From positions 252,409-316,408 of the forward strand of contig NZ_CYUJ01000003.1 of NCBI RefSeq assembly GCF_001299475.1: DNA of 64,000 nt, given 5' to 3'. Within the stretch, counting starts at the first letter, position 1. Every line of letters begins with the position of its first letter. This document shows, one piece after another, positions 9,539 through 19,549 of this stretch. Under the pieces are notes generated by a model. That model did no database searches. It saw only the letters and a list, made by a program, of their open reading frames with translations, and was not told the DNA's origin. The position numbers were made by a program, and so were the translations under genes. Source of the DNA: Neofamilia massiliensis (GTDB lineage Bacteria; Bacillota; Clostridia; Tissierellales; Peptoniphilaceae).

Positions 9539-10849
9539 TTAGTCTTCGAAAACTGTTTGTTCTTGTACTTCTGTTTCTAAAGCTTTTAAAGCTTTTTCTA
9601 CTAAGTGATATCTTAACTTGTATTCTTCATCCTTTGTTAAGGCTGGATCGCCTAGAGGGTGAGGAATAGCTATCGCAGGTACAATTCTATTTGCTCCAAC
9701 TGTCATTGAAATTGGAGTAATTGTACATACGTGAACAACTGGGAATCCAGCTGCTTCTATTTCTTTAACCATTGTTGCACCGCAACGTGTACAGGTACCT
9801 CACGTAGAGGTTAGAATAACTGCGTCAACCTTGTCTTCTTTTAGGTATTCAGCTATTTCTCTACCGTATTGTTTTGCTGATAGTATTGCAGTACCGTTTC
9901 CTACTGTTGCATACCAATAATCGTGTAGGGAACCAATTTTTCCTTCTTTGACCATGTTTTTTAGTACGTCAACTGGAAGAACTCTGTCTGAGTCCTCGTT
10001 TGCATAAACAGGGTCATAACCACCGTGGGCAGTTTCAGAATTTTCTGGAGTTAAATCATCAATGTCAGCAAGACTGTATCTGCCATATTTTGAAGCTGAA
10101 GATGATTCAATATGGTCTGGGTTTCCTTTTGGAACAATACCACCTGATGTTACTAAAGCAATTCTAGCCTTAGACATATCTTTTACTGCTTCGTGAGGTT
10201 CAACTCTGTCGAATTCAGGCATTGGATATTCTGTCTTAAATTCTTCGCCATTAATTTTCTTTATAAGCATATTAACGGCTCTTCTAGATCCAGTTTCTTC
10301 TGTGAAAAAGTTCTTTCTTCTACCTTGTGGCATATAGCCTTCAACTTCTGGATCGCCAATTTCTTCGCCTTTTGCATATTTTTGTGCAAAAGCTGTTACA
10401 GCCTTAATGGCCTTTCTCATTCCTGCTGCGCTATCTTTTGTTTCAATGATGTAAACTTGTTTCTTGAACATGTCTGCACCTGGGTTTTCAACATACATAG
10501 CTGTCATAGCTGGAATATTTAATTCTTCTTTTACTGCTGCAGTAATAGTACCGCAAGCAACACCATATCTACCTGCATTAAATGCTGGTCCTGCTATAAA
10601 GAAGTCAGGTTCAAAACTCTTTACAAAGCCTAGGATTTCTGCTTTCGCATCTTCCATATTTTCATTGAAATAAGTGTCTCCACAAACTACTGTTGCCACT
10701 ATTTCAAAGTCATCACCAAGTTTTTGTTGAAATTGAACACTTAGTGGTGGTAGGGTTTCGGCTATGTGAGGTTTTGTATCGGCTTTTTCTTCTCCACCAA
10801 TACCTGCATAGAATTGGTTGATATAATGCACAACTTTAATTTTTGCCAT
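9539..10849 (-). CDS. grdB: Glycine reductase component B gamma subunit GrdB, selenoprotein
   Basis: GrdB is the selenocysteine-containing, substrate-specific subunit of protein B. With the pyruvoyl subunit from GrdE it binds glycine as a Schiff base and passes the carboxymethyl group to GrdA. An ordinary reading stops at TGA 9802-9800; reading it as Sec gives 436 residues with Sec at residue 350 in TSTUGTCTRCGATMV, the family's active-site motif. Both halves are in the same frame with no gap, and a SECIS hairpin follows the codon. The start is the ATG after AAAGGGG. The downstream piece beginning at an internal ATG must not be annotated as a separate gene. Confidence 0.97.
9768..9796 (-). 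promoter_or_regulatory. Bacterial SECIS element of grdB
   Basis: On the minus strand, 18 nt after the UGA, GTTGC-GGT-GCAAC forms a perfect 5-bp stem with a GGU loop, and ACC/GGT can close a lower stem. The GGU apical loop and the spacing match what bacterial SelB recognises. Confidence 0.8.
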
Positions 10850-10863
10850 TTGTTACCCCTTTA

Positions 10864-11334
10864 TTATCCTAACAAATCCTCTCTGATGTCTTGCATTTCT
10901 TCTACAATTTCATCTACATCAAGAACCATTTCCATCATTCCAATTTGTTCGTCATAAACATCTGGGTCAAATAGTTCTTTCATTTCGTCTTCTACTACGT
11001 GGTAGCAAGCTAGCCCTAATTCTACACCAGCAAGTGGTCCTGCAAAAGTTGGGTCTCCTGCTATACATGTCTCAGCTGCAAGACCTGCAGCCTCTGCCTC
11101 AGCTCCGCCTAAAATAACAACAATATTTTCTGGGCCATATTGCTCAGCAAAATCTTTTACTCTTTGTTGGTTTTCTAGGTCCATAGCTCCGGCACTAGTT
11201 CAGACAAAACATTCTGTAGCTGAAAATACTACCTCTGTGTTGTCTACAGTTTCAACACAAGCTTGAATAGCTGGTCCAGGTATACCGTCACGGTCACCTA
11301 TGATAACTATTTTCTTGTTTTCTAATAAGTTCAT
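10864..11334 (-). CDS. grdA: Glycine reductase component A (selenoprotein A) GrdA
   Basis: Selenoprotein A is the small carrier that accepts the carboxymethyl group on its selenocysteine as a selenoether and hands it to component C. Starting at ATG 11334, the frame reads [17 protein letters not shown] and meets TGA at 11202-11200 in [13 protein letters not shown], the hallmark GrdA redox motif (Cys42, Sec45). It then continues to a real stop at 10864, giving 156 residues, the usual size. It lies between grdE (35 bp) and grdB (14 bp). Truncated calling at the second ATG would lose the active site. Confidence 0.97.
11175..11198 (-). promoter_or_regulatory. Probable SECIS element of grdA
   Basis: Directly after the UGA, CTAGTGCC and GGACCTAG pair as CTAG/CTAG plus CC/GG with a 2x2 internal mismatch and loop GGAGCTAT. 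It is closer to the UGA and less canonical than the grdB element, so the exact structure is uncertain; the recoding itself is not. Confidence 0.5.
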
Positions 11335-11369
11335 AGTTCCTCTTCTTTCCTTTTCTAAATTCTAAATTT

Positions 11370-12659
11370 TTAAATAGTTCTTGCTGATTGTTTAGTGAAA
11401 CCAGTTTCGTTAGTAGCTCCAGTTATAGCTTGAAGCTCAACTTCTATAGTTCCATCTTCTCTTAATGACTTGTCATTACCACCAGCAATGATGTTTACAT
11501 ATTGGATATCTCCAATTACCTTGTCAAGTTTTGGAAGTTCAATAACTTCATTTGCATTACCTGCAGTTACACAAGCATTAGCAAGTGGGTCAGCGTCTGC
11601 TAGAGATTGGCTTAGTCCGTCTTGGCCTGCGTATTCGTCAGTTATTATAACTGTTTTAATATCCTTCTTTTCAATCTTCTTGCAGTTCATTATTAAGTCA
11701 GTATCTGGGTTACCAAATCCTTCTTGAGAAATAATTACTGCATCTGCACCTAAGAATTCTACTAATTTAGCAGTAGTATCTGATGATCTTTGCTTGTCCA
11801 TTAGATATACATTTTCATTAGTTATTACTACTCCTAGGAAGTTTAAAGTCTTTCCGTGTTCTTCGTAAAGTGATTTAATTACGTCGTTGTTTAAATGAAC
11901 GTAAGTTGGGTTTTTGTCACATGCTGATACACAGTTACCTGAGATTACTGCCCCGTCCATAATTTCTGTTGGATATAGATATGTTGGGATAATCTTCTTA
12001 GCATCTACTCCATAAACATAAGTGTCGTGTAGTAGACCTTGAGTTTGTAGCATATAAACATAAATTACTTTTGGAAGGTCTGGATACTCGTTAACTTGTT
12101 CAAGTAGAGGTTTAGTTTCATAAACCTTAACTTCTTCAGCTTCAAGATCCTTAGCTAGGCTTCCAATAAATCTAGTAATTTTTAAGCCAACCATTCTAAC
12201 TGAGTGTTCGTGGTTGTGTTGCTTAACTCCTTCTTTTGGATTAGTAGCTACTACTAATGAAACTAACTTAGAAAATGGAGTGTAGTCTGCTCCTGGTCCA
12301 GTCATGTCGATAATTCCTTCTTGGAAACCAACAATCTTACCAGTAGTCATTACTGCCATATTCTTTAAACAAATAGTCTTACCTGATCCTACGGTATCAA
12401 CTTTTCCTAAAACTCCTGGGAAAAATTCTCCGCCTTCTTTTTTATACCTTGGTTCAAGAACGTCTTTAACAGGTGTGATTCTTACACTTTCTCCTGGATG
12501 GACGATGTCAAAGTCTATATCTTCAAGATATTCGTCTTCTTCAAAGCCTGATTCTCGAACAAGGTCTTCTTTATTAAGGAAAAGAATGCCGTCTTCAATT
12601 TTTGATTCTTCAGCAAACTTAATATCCTTAATAAAGATTTCACCTAATTCTAGACGCAT
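11370..12659 (-). CDS. grdE: Glycine reductase component B proprotein GrdE (pyruvoyl subunits)
   Basis: GrdE is translated as one chain (429 residues here) and self-cleaves to give the alpha and beta subunits of protein B. The cysteine at the cleavage site becomes the pyruvoyl group that binds glycine. The processing site is visible at ISGNCVSACDKNPTYVH, with cleavage expected before C243, close to the position known in other GrdE proteins. It sits between trxA (15 bp) and grdA (35 bp). The substrate-specific partner GrdB, rather than sarcosine- or betaine-specific homologues, indicates glycine reductase. Confidence 0.96.
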   Translation of the reverse strand: MRLELGEIFIKDIKFAEESKIEDGILFLNKEDLVRESGFEEDEYLEDIDFDIVHPGESVRITPVKDVLEPRYKKEGGEFFPGVLGKVDTVGSGKTICLKNMAVMTTGKIVGFQEGIIDMTGPGADYTPFSKLVSLVVATNPKEGVKQHNHEHSVRMVGLKITRFIGSLAKDLEAEEVKVYETKPLLEQVNEYPDLPKVIYVYMLQTQGLLHDTYVYGVDAKKIIPTYLYPTEIMDGAVISGNCVSACDKNPTYVHLNNDVIKSLYEEHGKTLNFLGVVITNENVYLMDKQRSSDTTAKLVEFLGADAVIISQEGFGNPDTDLIMNCKKIEKKDIKTVIITDEYAGQDGLSQSLADADPLANACVTAGNANEVIELPKLDKVIGDIQYVNIIAGGNDKSLREDGTIEVELQAITGATNETGFTKQSARTI

Positions 12660-12674
12660 AGGTCCTCCTTTAAA

Positions 12675-12992
12675 TTAATAATATTTTTTGATCATAGCTT
12701 CTATATTTTCTATAGTAGCTGTGTCTGCATCTATAGTGTCAACTTTTTCGCCATCTTTAAACATTAACATTGTTGGTAGGCCAAGTACACCACATTTAAT
12801 AGCAGCTCTTCTAGCCTTAGTAATGTCTAGAGATGCAAATTTAATTTTGTCACCATATTTTTCTGCAAGTTCGTGAACACCTGGCATTAATGCCTTGCAT
12901 GGTTCACAAGATTCTGACCAAAAGTCTACAAACACATAACCTTCTGAATCATAAACCACTTCGTCAAAATTTTTCTTATCTAGTTCTAACAT
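12675..12992 (-). CDS. trxA: Thioredoxin of the glycine reductase system
   Basis: A 105-residue thioredoxin that passes electrons from TrxB to selenoprotein A. The active site is SCEPCKALMPG with C29 and C32. The standard WCGPC is replaced by a CEPC form, with W25 four residues ahead of C29, a variant typical of thioredoxins encoded in grd operons. It lies 11 bp after trxB and 15 bp before grdE, so its job is clear from position. Confidence 0.95.
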   Translation of the reverse strand: MLELDKKNFDEVVYDSEGYVFVDFWSESCEPCKALMPGVHELAEKYGDKIKFASLDITKARRAAIKCGVLGLPTMLMFKDGEKVDTIDADTATIENIEAMIKKYY

Positions 12993-13003
12993 TTTTTCCT
13001 CCT

Positions 13004-13945
13004 TTACTTTAATGTCTTTATTTCTTTTTCTATAGTAACAGCTGCTATTGATCCATCACTAGCTGCTGTAACCACCTGTCTTAGTGGAGTGTCTCTAACA
13101 TCTCCAATTGCATAAACTAGTGGAATATTAGTTCTCATTAGTTCATCAGTAATTATATTACCATTATCAGTCATTTCAACCTGACCTTTGAAAATTTCAG
13201 ATTGTGGGTCAGTTCCTACAAAGACAAATACACCCATTAGGCCGTCGTCTTCGTCAGCTAAATATTCACTTTCTTCTCCTGTTTTGTTGTCAACAAGGAT
13301 TAGTTTATTTACTAGAGGATCGCCATGGATTTCTTTAATAGATGTGTTGTACATAAATTCTAGGCCTTCAGTATTGTCAGCCTCTTCTTTTACAACAGCG
13401 TCACATCTTAGAACATCTCTTCTTACAACAATAGTAACTTTTCTAGCAAATTTCTTTAAATAAATTGCCTCTTCAACAGCAGAGTTTCCTCCACCTACAA
13501 CAAAGACTTCAAAGTCTTCGAAGAAGTTAGCATCACATGTTGCACAGTAAGATACTCCCTTACCTGAAAATTCTTTTTCTCCAGGTACATTAAGCTTTCT
13601 AGGGCTGGCACCAGTTGCAATTATAACTGATTTACCTTCAACTACATCTCCATTGCCAAGAGTAATTTTTTTTGGTTGGCTTTTTAAATCAACTTCAACT
13701 ACATCTTCAAAAACAAAGTCACAGCCAAAGTGTTCAGCTTGCTTCCTCATTCTTTCAGTTAAAGTTTTTCCAGATTCATGTTCTCCAACTAGAGATCCTG
13801 GATAGTTTTCAATGGAATCAGTAATTCCAATTTGGCCACCTATTGAACCCTTTTCAATTATAAGAGTGTTTAGTCTAGCCCTGCCTGCATAAAGGCCAGC
13901 TGACAGTCCTCCTGGACCTCCTCCAATAATTACTAAATCATACAT
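13004..13945 (-). CDS. trxB: Thioredoxin reductase
   Basis: This 313-residue FAD/NADPH-dependent flavoprotein reduces TrxA. It has the FAD-binding GGGPGG (8-13), the redox pair C134-A-T-C137, the NADPH-site VVGGGNSAVEEA (about 152-163) and the C-terminal YAIGDVRDTPLRQVVTA FAD motif. Length is normal for the low-molecular-weight type. It follows grdX by 13 bp and precedes trxA by 11 bp, forming the electron-supply end of the grd operon. Confidence 0.95.
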   Translation of the reverse strand: MYDLVIIGGGPGGLSAGLYAGRARLNTLIIEKGSIGGQIGITDSIENYPGSLVGEHESGKTLTERMRKQAEHFGCDFVFEDVVEVDLKSQPKKITLGNGDVVEGKSVIIATGASPRKLNVPGEKEFSGKGVSYCATCDANFFEDFEVFVVGGGNSAVEEAIYLKKFARKVTIVVRRDVLRCDAVVKEEADNTEGLEFMYNTSIKEIHGDPLVNKLILVDNKTGEESEYLADEDDGLMGVFVFVGTDPQSEIFKGQVEMTDNGNIITDELMRTNIPLVYAIGDVRDTPLRQVVTAASDGSIAAVTIEKEIKTLK

Positions 13946-13958
13946 GGTAAAAACCTCC

Positions 13959-14327
13959 TTAAAGTATTATGTTTTCTAAAGTTTCGCTAATTAAAGTGTA
14001 GTCGATAAACTCTAGATCTTTTTCAATATCGTCATTAATTTCCTTGACCTTATCTGTTTTTATAATTCTCTCTACCTTTATAATAGAATTTTCTATTAAC
14101 TCTAAAGACTCAAGGTCTATAGAATCTCCTCCTTCTTCAATAACAACTGACCTAAAGAGAGTTGTTGTTGGTGGAATATTTCCGTAGAGAGGATGGGTTA
14201 CGACCTTATAGTTTTTGTGAACATAGTCTCTCACCCTAGTAAAAACATCTAAGTAAGAGCCGTCTATAAATTCCACTGGAATTTTTTTATAGGCTAAAAA
14301 ACTCTTATTGTTAGTTATTAATTTCAA
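13959..14327 (-). CDS. grdX: GrdX family protein
   Basis: A 122-residue protein of unknown biochemical role that is consistently the first gene of glycine and betaine reductase operons. The sequence begins MKLITNNKSFLAYKKIPVEF and includes THPLYGNIPPTTTLFRS near residues 40-58; no membrane segment, signal peptide or metal motif is evident. It opens the operon here, 13 bp before trxB, with a divergent selA 323 bp upstream. The name rests on size, opening sequence and position. Confidence 0.88.
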   Translation of the reverse strand: MKLITNNKSFLAYKKIPVEFIDGSYLDVFTRVRDYVHKNYKVVTHPLYGNIPPTTTLFRSVVIEEGGDSIDLESLELIENSIIKVERIIKTDKVKEINDDIEKDLEFIDYTLISETLENIIL

Positions 14328-14650
14328 AATAATCTATCCTTTAAAATTATTGGCTCAGCTGAAAAAGAAAAGCTTTGCCTCTTTTTAGGTGCATCTTAAA
14401 AAGCCTTAGTATCTTTATTAAAATAGTTAGACATAATTCTTAAAAAATTTTCACTTACTTAGAATGGTTTTCTAAAGGGCTTTAAGAAAAATCTCTAGCT
14501 GATATAACTTGAACTAATTAAAATATTCACCTATAATTATAATATAATAAGCTAGTGAATAAATCAAGATGATTTATAGAAATTCTTAAAGATTTTTGGG
14601 ATATCTATAATTTTTTTCTATAACTATTCAGACTTTTATAAGGAGAGACT
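14328..14650. other. Divergent control region between grdX and selA
   Basis: 323 bp separate the grd operon from selA. The plus side carries a good SigA-type promoter. On the minus side I could not pick a convincing -35/-10 pair. An A-T-rich stem TATAGA...TCTATA followed by ATTTTTTT lies in the selA leader (about 14575-14617) and might be a weak attenuator. No ORF of note. Confidence 0.6.
14509..14537 (+). promoter_or_regulatory. selAB promoter
   Basis: TTGAAC and a perfect TATAAT are spaced by exactly 17 bp. The predicted start near 14544 gives a leader of about 105 nt before the selA ATG. Confidence 0.75.
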
Positions 14651-16027
14651 ATGACTAACAAATACAGAAAAATTCCTCAGGTCAATGATGTGCTTAGTTA
14701 CTTTGAAAATGAAAATATAGATGCGTCTAAGGACCTGATTAAATATATAGCAATTTCAATCTTCGATGACTATAGAAATGAAATAAAATCAAATCCAGAT
14801 TTTGATTTTGAAAAAGAAAATGTTTACAAAAAAATTGAAGAGACTTTAGCCAAGGGCGACTACTATTCTTTTAAAGAGACAATTAATGCAACAGGAGTTG
14901 TCCTTCACACTAACTTAGGCAGGGCCCTACTTTCTAAAAACGCCTGCCAAAGGCTAGTTGAAATTTCTTCATCTTATTCAAATTTAGAATACGACCTAGA
15001 CGCTGGCCAAAGAGGTTCTAGATATAAACAAGTTGTAGACATAATTAAACACCTAACAGGTGCTGAAGATGCAATAATTGTAAACAACAATGCTGCTGCA
15101 GTATTTTTAATGCTAAACACCCTGGCCTATAATAAGGAAACAATTATTAGCCGAGGAGAGCTAGTAGAAATTGGCGACTCCTTTAGGGTTTCAGAAATTA
15201 TGGAAAGGTCTGGAACAAAATTAATTGAAGTTGGTGCAACTAACAGGACCCATCTTAAAGACTATGAAAGACAAATAAACGAAGAAACTAAAGTTTTAAT
15301 GAAGGTTCACACTTCTAACTTTAAAGTCCTAGGCTTTCACAAGGAAGTTACTGCACCAGAACTAAAAGACCTGGCTAGGAATAAGGACCTTTTAGTTTTA
15401 GAAGACCTTGGATCAGGATCTATAATTGACCTAAGTAAATACGGCCTATCAAGAGAGAGAACAGTTTCTCAGTGTCTCAAGGAAGGCATCGACCTAGTAA
15501 GTTTCTCCTGTGACAAACTTCTTGGTGGTCCTCAGGGTGGAATTATTGTTGGTAGAAAAGATTTAATTGATCAGATTAAGAAAAACCAACTCCTTAGAGC
15601 CTTTAGAGTTGGAAAATTAACTTTAGCTGCCTTAGAGGCAACTTTGTTTGAATACTTAGACGAAGACTTGTTAATGAAAAATAATCCTACCCTTAGAATG
15701 ATCTCCATGCCTCTAGAAGAAATTGAAAAAAAGGCAATAAAATTAAGAGACATGATTTTAAAAGAGATTCCACAAATTGATTTAAGTCTTGAAGATGCTT
15801 CTTCTCTAGTTGGCGGTGGAGCTTATCCAGAAGAAGAATTACCATCAAAAAAACTTTCAATAAAAACTAAAGGAGACTCAAAAAATCTAGAAGAGTTTTT
15901 AAGACTGTCTCCCTACCATATAATTACAAGTGTCTACAAGGACCAAGTCCACCTAGACCTGAGAACTATTGACGAAAGTGACTTTGAAAAAATTGTTCAA
16001 GTATTAAAGGAGTACTATAAAGTTTAA
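14651..16027 (+). CDS. selA: L-seryl-tRNA(Sec) selenium transferase
   Basis: SelA is a PLP enzyme that converts Ser-tRNA-Sec to Sec-tRNA-Sec using selenophosphate from SelD. The 458-residue length is typical. The N-terminal tRNA-binding domain, INATGVVLHTNLGRALL (78-94), the NNNAAAVFL segment and the PLP lysine K289 in SFSCDKLLGGPQGG are all present. It overlaps selB by one base (TAATG), so the two are translationally coupled. It is driven by a good promoter divergent from the glycine reductase operon that uses its product. Confidence 0.97.
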   Translation: MTNKYRKIPQVNDVLSYFENENIDASKDLIKYIAISIFDDYRNEIKSNPDFDFEKENVYKKIEETLAKGDYYSFKETINATGVVLHTNLGRALLSKNACQRLVEISSSYSNLEYDLDAGQRGSRYKQVVDIIKHLTGAEDAIIVNNNAAAVFLMLNTLAYNKETIISRGELVEIGDSFRVSEIMERSGTKLIEVGATNRTHLKDYERQINEETKVLMKVHTSNFKVLGFHKEVTAPELKDLARNKDLLVLEDLGSGSIIDLSKYGLSRERTVSQCLKEGIDLVSFSCDKLLGGPQGGIIVGRKDLIDQIKKNQLLRAFRVGKLTLAALEATLFEYLDEDLLMKNNPTLRMISMPLEEIEKKAIKLRDMILKEIPQIDLSLEDASSLVGGGAYPEEELPSKKLSIKTKGDSKNLEEFLRLSPYHIITSVYKDQVHLDLRTIDESDFEKIVQVLKEYYKV

Positions 16028-17904
16028 TGAAATATATAATTTTAGGCACAGCTGGCCACATTGACCACGGAAAAACCACCTTAATAAAGGCCCTAACAGG
16101 AAGAGACACAGACCAACTTGAAGAAGAAAAAAGAAGGGGGATCTCCATAAACTTAGGCTTTACTTACTTTGACCTACCTGACGGCAACAGAGTTGGCATA
16201 ATTGACGCCCCAGGCCACGAACGTTTTGTAAAAAATATGATGTCTGGAGCTGTTGGCATTGACATAGTCTTAATGGTAGTGTCAGCAGATGACGGAGTTA
16301 TGCCCCAAACCCTTGAGCACGCAGAAATTTTAACCTACATGGGAGTAAAGTCTTCTATTATAGTTATAACTAAGGCAGATACAGTTGACGAAGAAATGTT
16401 AGACTTAGTTGAAGCTGACATTAGGCACAGACTAAAGGACACAATTTTAAATGACGCCCCTATAGTTAAAGTCGATTCTCTTTCGAAAAGAGGCCTAGAT
16501 GAACTTATTAAACTTATCCAAGAAAAATACGCTGAAGTTGAAAGTAAGGACCAAGAAATAGATTTATCAACCAGATTAAATGTAGACAGGTCCTTTTCTC
16601 TGAAAGGACTAGGAACAGTTGTAACAGGAACTCTCTTAGAAGGAGAAATCACTGTAGACCAAACTTACGAACTTTATCCATCAAAGAAAGAAGTAAAAAT
16701 TAGGTCCATCCAAGTCCACGGCGAAGATGTAAAAAAAGCCTACAGAGGGCAACGAACTGCCCTCAATATTTCAAACTTGTCTAAGGAAGAAATTTCTAGA
16801 GGAGATACTATTGCCAGCAAAAATTCCCTAGTTGAGTCTACAATAATTGACTGCAAACTAAAACTATCCAACCACACTGACCTAGTTTTAGAACACTGGT
16901 CTAGGGTTAGGGTCTTTTTAGGAACTAGAGAAGTCCTAGCGAGAATTGTTCCCCTCAATGAAAAATATATAAAAAAAGGCGACGAGGCCTTTGTCCAACT
17001 TCGCCTAGAAGAGCCAGTTTATTGTAAAATTGGCGACCCATTTGTCCTAAGGTCCTACTCACCTGTTGCAACAATTGGTGGAGGAAGAGTCTTAGAGACA
17101 ATTTCAGACAAGTACAATATCAAGGACACCGACCACCTAAAAGACCTTTTAGAAAAAGAAAAGTTTGGCCTAGAAGAAATGGTATACGACTACATTGACC
17201 GAGGAGAATTTGGAACATCCTTTGCTGACCTTTACTCCTACACTGGCCACCTAGAAGCAGACATAGAAAAAAATTTAGAAAAACTTTCTCAAGAAGAAAA
17301 AATATATAAGATAAACGACCTTTACTTCTCTAGAAGATTTTTAGAAACTTTAAGAGAAAAAATTACTTCAGCCCTAAAGGTCTACCACAAGGAAAATCCT
17401 CTAGTAGCTGGCATGAAAAAAGAAGAGCTAAGAGAAAAAGTTGGAAAAAAAATAAATCCAAAAGACTTTAACTCCCTTTTAGATTCTAGCGTCTTAAAAG
17501 AAAAAATTAAAACCCAAGAAGTCTACGTCAGCCTAAGGGACTTTGAAGTAAAAATGTCTGACGACCACATGAAAATCTCTGAAGAAATTTTAGAAAAACT
17601 AAAAAAAGCAGAACCTGGCCTCTTAAAAGGCTCAGACTTTGCCTCAACTAAGGAAGAAAAGAAAACCCTAAGCTTCCTTTTAAAAAATGAAGTTATAAAA
17701 GTAGACTCCTTTGTCCTAAGACGAGACTACTACCAAAAAATCAAAGAAAAACTAGTTGGCTACCTAGAAGAAAATAAGGAAATAACAGTAGCAGACTTTA
17801 GAGACCTAAACGGCTTCTCCAGAAAAATGGCCCTGGCCCTTTTAGAGCACTTTGACGACGAAAAAATTACAAAGAGATCAGACGACAAAAGAACCCTGTA
17901 CTAA
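16027..17904 (+). CDS. selB: Selenocysteine-specific elongation factor SelB
   Basis: SelB is the EF-Tu-like GTPase that carries Sec-tRNA to UGA codons followed by a SECIS hairpin. The 625-residue protein has the P-loop GHIDHGKT (10-17), DAPGHERF (near 60), TKAD in the G4 position, EF-Tu-like domains II/III, and four C-terminal winged-helix domains (from about 400 on) that bind the SECIS. The last helices read [18 protein letters not shown]. It overlaps selA, and its stop codon is embedded in the terminator stem. Confidence 0.97.
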   Translation: MKYIILGTAGHIDHGKTTLIKALTGRDTDQLEEEKRRGISINLGFTYFDLPDGNRVGIIDAPGHERFVKNMMSGAVGIDIVLMVVSADDGVMPQTLEHAEILTYMGVKSSIIVITKADTVDEEMLDLVEADIRHRLKDTILNDAPIVKVDSLSKRGLDELIKLIQEKYAEVESKDQEIDLSTRLNVDRSFSLKGLGTVVTGTLLEGEITVDQTYELYPSKKEVKIRSIQVHGEDVKKAYRGQRTALNISNLSKEEISRGDTIASKNSLVESTIIDCKLKLSNHTDLVLEHWSRVRVFLGTREVLARIVPLNEKYIKKGDEAFVQLRLEEPVYCKIGDPFVLRSYSPVATIGGGRVLETISDKYNIKDTDHLKDLLEKEKFGLEEMVYDYIDRGEFGTSFADLYSYTGHLEADIEKNLEKLSQEEKIYKINDLYFSRRFLETLREKITSALKVYHKENPLVAGMKKEELREKVGKKINPKDFNSLLDSSVLKEKIKTQEVYVSLRDFEVKMSDDHMKISEEILEKLKKAEPGLLKGSDFASTKEEKKTLSFLLKNEVIKVDSFVLRRDYYQKIKEKLVGYLEENKEITVADFRDLNGFSRKMALALLEHFDDEKITKRSDDKRTLY

Positions 17905-17920
17905 ATGTACAGGGCTTTTT
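17894..17920 (+). terminator. Rho-independent terminator of selAB
   Basis: CCCTGTAC and GTACAGGG form an 8-bp perfect stem with loop TAAAT, followed by CTTTTT. The 5' arm contains the last selB codons, and the TAA stop lies at the loop. Confidence 0.9.
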
Positions 17921-17988
17921 ATTGGAAATTTTAGTTTTTTTCAAATTAATTTTCTTGGTCTCCTTGTGTATATCATTTTATACTTATC

Positions 17989-18756
17989 TTATGAACCTGA
18001 GCTTTCATAATTAATAAAAGCCCTATTAAATACCCTTTGTGATATAAATAAAAATACTCCAGCTACAAAAATCCCTAGTAGAAAATATATATATATTGAT
18101 TGCAGATTTATTATCGGTAAATAATTATAAATCGCTAAAGGAATAATAAATGTAAAAATTTTTCTAATAAGTACACCGTATATAGTCAATGGATATTTAG
18201 AAAAGTCTAAAAGTTCTATTATAAATTTATTCGCCATTAAAGTATCTTTGTACTTAAAACTAAAACTATTCATAATTAGTAAGAGAGAAAAAATTATAAC
18301 TACAATCACTAGCGGTTGGACAAATAAAATAAGCTTAGTCCCTATAGAAAAACTTAATTTCTTCAATGTGATTAAAAAAATTATTAAGTTAACAACAACA
18401 TTTGGAAACTCTTTGATATTTATGTTATCTGCAATAATATAAGCAATTTTATTTACTGGTTTTATTAATAACATATCTAGGTCACCTTTTTGAATATAAG
18501 AACTAGAAAAGGTAATAATCCCCATAAAAAATAAATTTATAAAAGACTTTACTAGCTCTATTGAAAAGTAAATATACATAAGCACATTATCCTCAAGGCC
18601 TTCTATGCTATTAAATTTTAAAAGTATAAAACGCAAAAAAATTATACTTAAAAGTGCCTTAATTAAAGATGAACTAAGTCCTAAAATAAAATCGTACTTT
18701 GCTGCCATTAAAATTTTTATTCTATTTATAAATACTTTTAAATATATATTAGTCAT
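17989..18756 (-). CDS. ABC-2 type transporter permease (second subunit)
   Basis: A 255-residue membrane protein with about six hydrophobic segments, resembling the ABC-2 permeases that work as pairs with a NatA/DrrA-like ATPase. It starts one base after the upstream permease gene ends, so the two subunits are coupled. The segment IQKGDLDMLLIKPVN (about 90-105) resembles the cytoplasmic coupling motif conserved between the two subunits. The locus is more A+T-rich than the flanking selB and grd genes, hinting at acquisition. Substrate unknown; drug, peptide or lipid export are possible. Confidence 0.8.
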   Translation of the reverse strand: MTNIYLKVFINRIKILMAAKYDFILGLSSSLIKALLSIIFLRFILLKFNSIEGLEDNVLMYIYFSIELVKSFINLFFMGIITFSSSYIQKGDLDMLLIKPVNKIAYIIADNINIKEFPNVVVNLIIFLITLKKLSFSIGTKLILFVQPLVIVVIIFSLLLIMNSFSFKYKDTLMANKFIIELLDFSKYPLTIYGVLIRKIFTFIIPLAIYNYLPIINLQSIYIYFLLGIFVAGVFLFISQRVFNRAFINYESSGS

Positions 18757-19530
18757 TTAACCACCATAGACATCAGTTTTGTTTCTAGCTCTTTTGTAAA
18801 TAACCTTTGATAGAAAAGTTAAAATTAATAACCAAAAAATCTGGAAAAAAAGATTTTTTATGCCAATTCCCTCTCTAAGCCAATAGCTAATAGGTATATC
18901 AACTATAGCTCTAAATGGAAGAAGATTAAATAAAGAATGTATCTGGCTTGGCATAAAATCAAGAGGTATAAAGGCCCCAGAAAAAAATAAATATATTAAG
19001 TCAAAGGTTATAAAAACTCCCCAAATATTAATTAGCCAAAAACTCATTAAGCCTAAAATATAATACAAATTAAAGGATATAACATAAGAGCAAATAATAG
19101 ACAAAATAAACATAGCTGGATTGGCACAAGCTAATAAAGTATTTGTCTTTAAATAGAATAATATTAACGGCAACCCCATAAAAATAAAGGTATGTATAAC
19201 ATCTCCAAAGCTATAGAATAAAAAAAATTTTTTAAAATCCAAAGGTTTTAATAAAACATCTGCTATTTCACCCCTCTTTACCTTCCAGCCTATTTCCATA
19301 GAAATCCATCTAGGTAAAATACTTTGCAATACAAATGAAAGTACAAAATATAAAATTATTTCGCTACTACTATAACCATTAAAAAAGTTGTGATTACTAT
19401 ATAGAGACTTCCATAAAGAATAATAAATATAGAAAGAAACGATGCCTGTTAGAGAATAAAACAGCAGCTTAAATTTATAAGCATCAGAATTCTTATATGA
19501 AATTCCTATTATAGATAAGTATTTGATCAT
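18757..19530 (-). CDS. ABC-2 type transporter permease (first subunit)
   Basis: A 257-residue, six-segment membrane protein. The motif WKVKRGEIADVLLKPLDFKKF near residues 85-105 matches the coupling segment KRGEI..LLKPL of this ABC-2 permease family, and GAFIPLDFMPSQIHSLFNLLPF near 185-207 is the typical extracellular loop. It lies 19 bp after the ATPase gene and directly abuts the second permease. Together they form an exporter with unknown cargo. Confidence 0.82.
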   Translation of the reverse strand: MIKYLSIIGISYKNSDAYKFKLLFYSLTGIVSFYIYYSLWKSLYSNHNFFNGYSSSEIILYFVLSFVLQSILPRWISMEIGWKVKRGEIADVLLKPLDFKKFFLFYSFGDVIHTFIFMGLPLILFYLKTNTLLACANPAMFILSIICSYVISFNLYYILGLMSFWLINIWGVFITFDLIYLFFSGAFIPLDFMPSQIHSLFNLLPFRAIVDIPISYWLREGIGIKNLFFQIFWLLILTFLSKVIYKRARNKTDVYGG

Positions 19531-19549
19531 CGCACACCTATTAAAAAAA

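Noticed and set aside
9539-11334. grdA and grdB read as broken genes or separate short ORFs
   Set aside because: Both halves stay in one frame across a single TGA placed in the known Sec motifs, with downstream hairpins and full Sec machinery present.
14575-14617. Transcription attenuator in the selA leader
   Set aside because: The stem is only 6 A-U-rich pairs with a long loop; too weak to call without conservation data.
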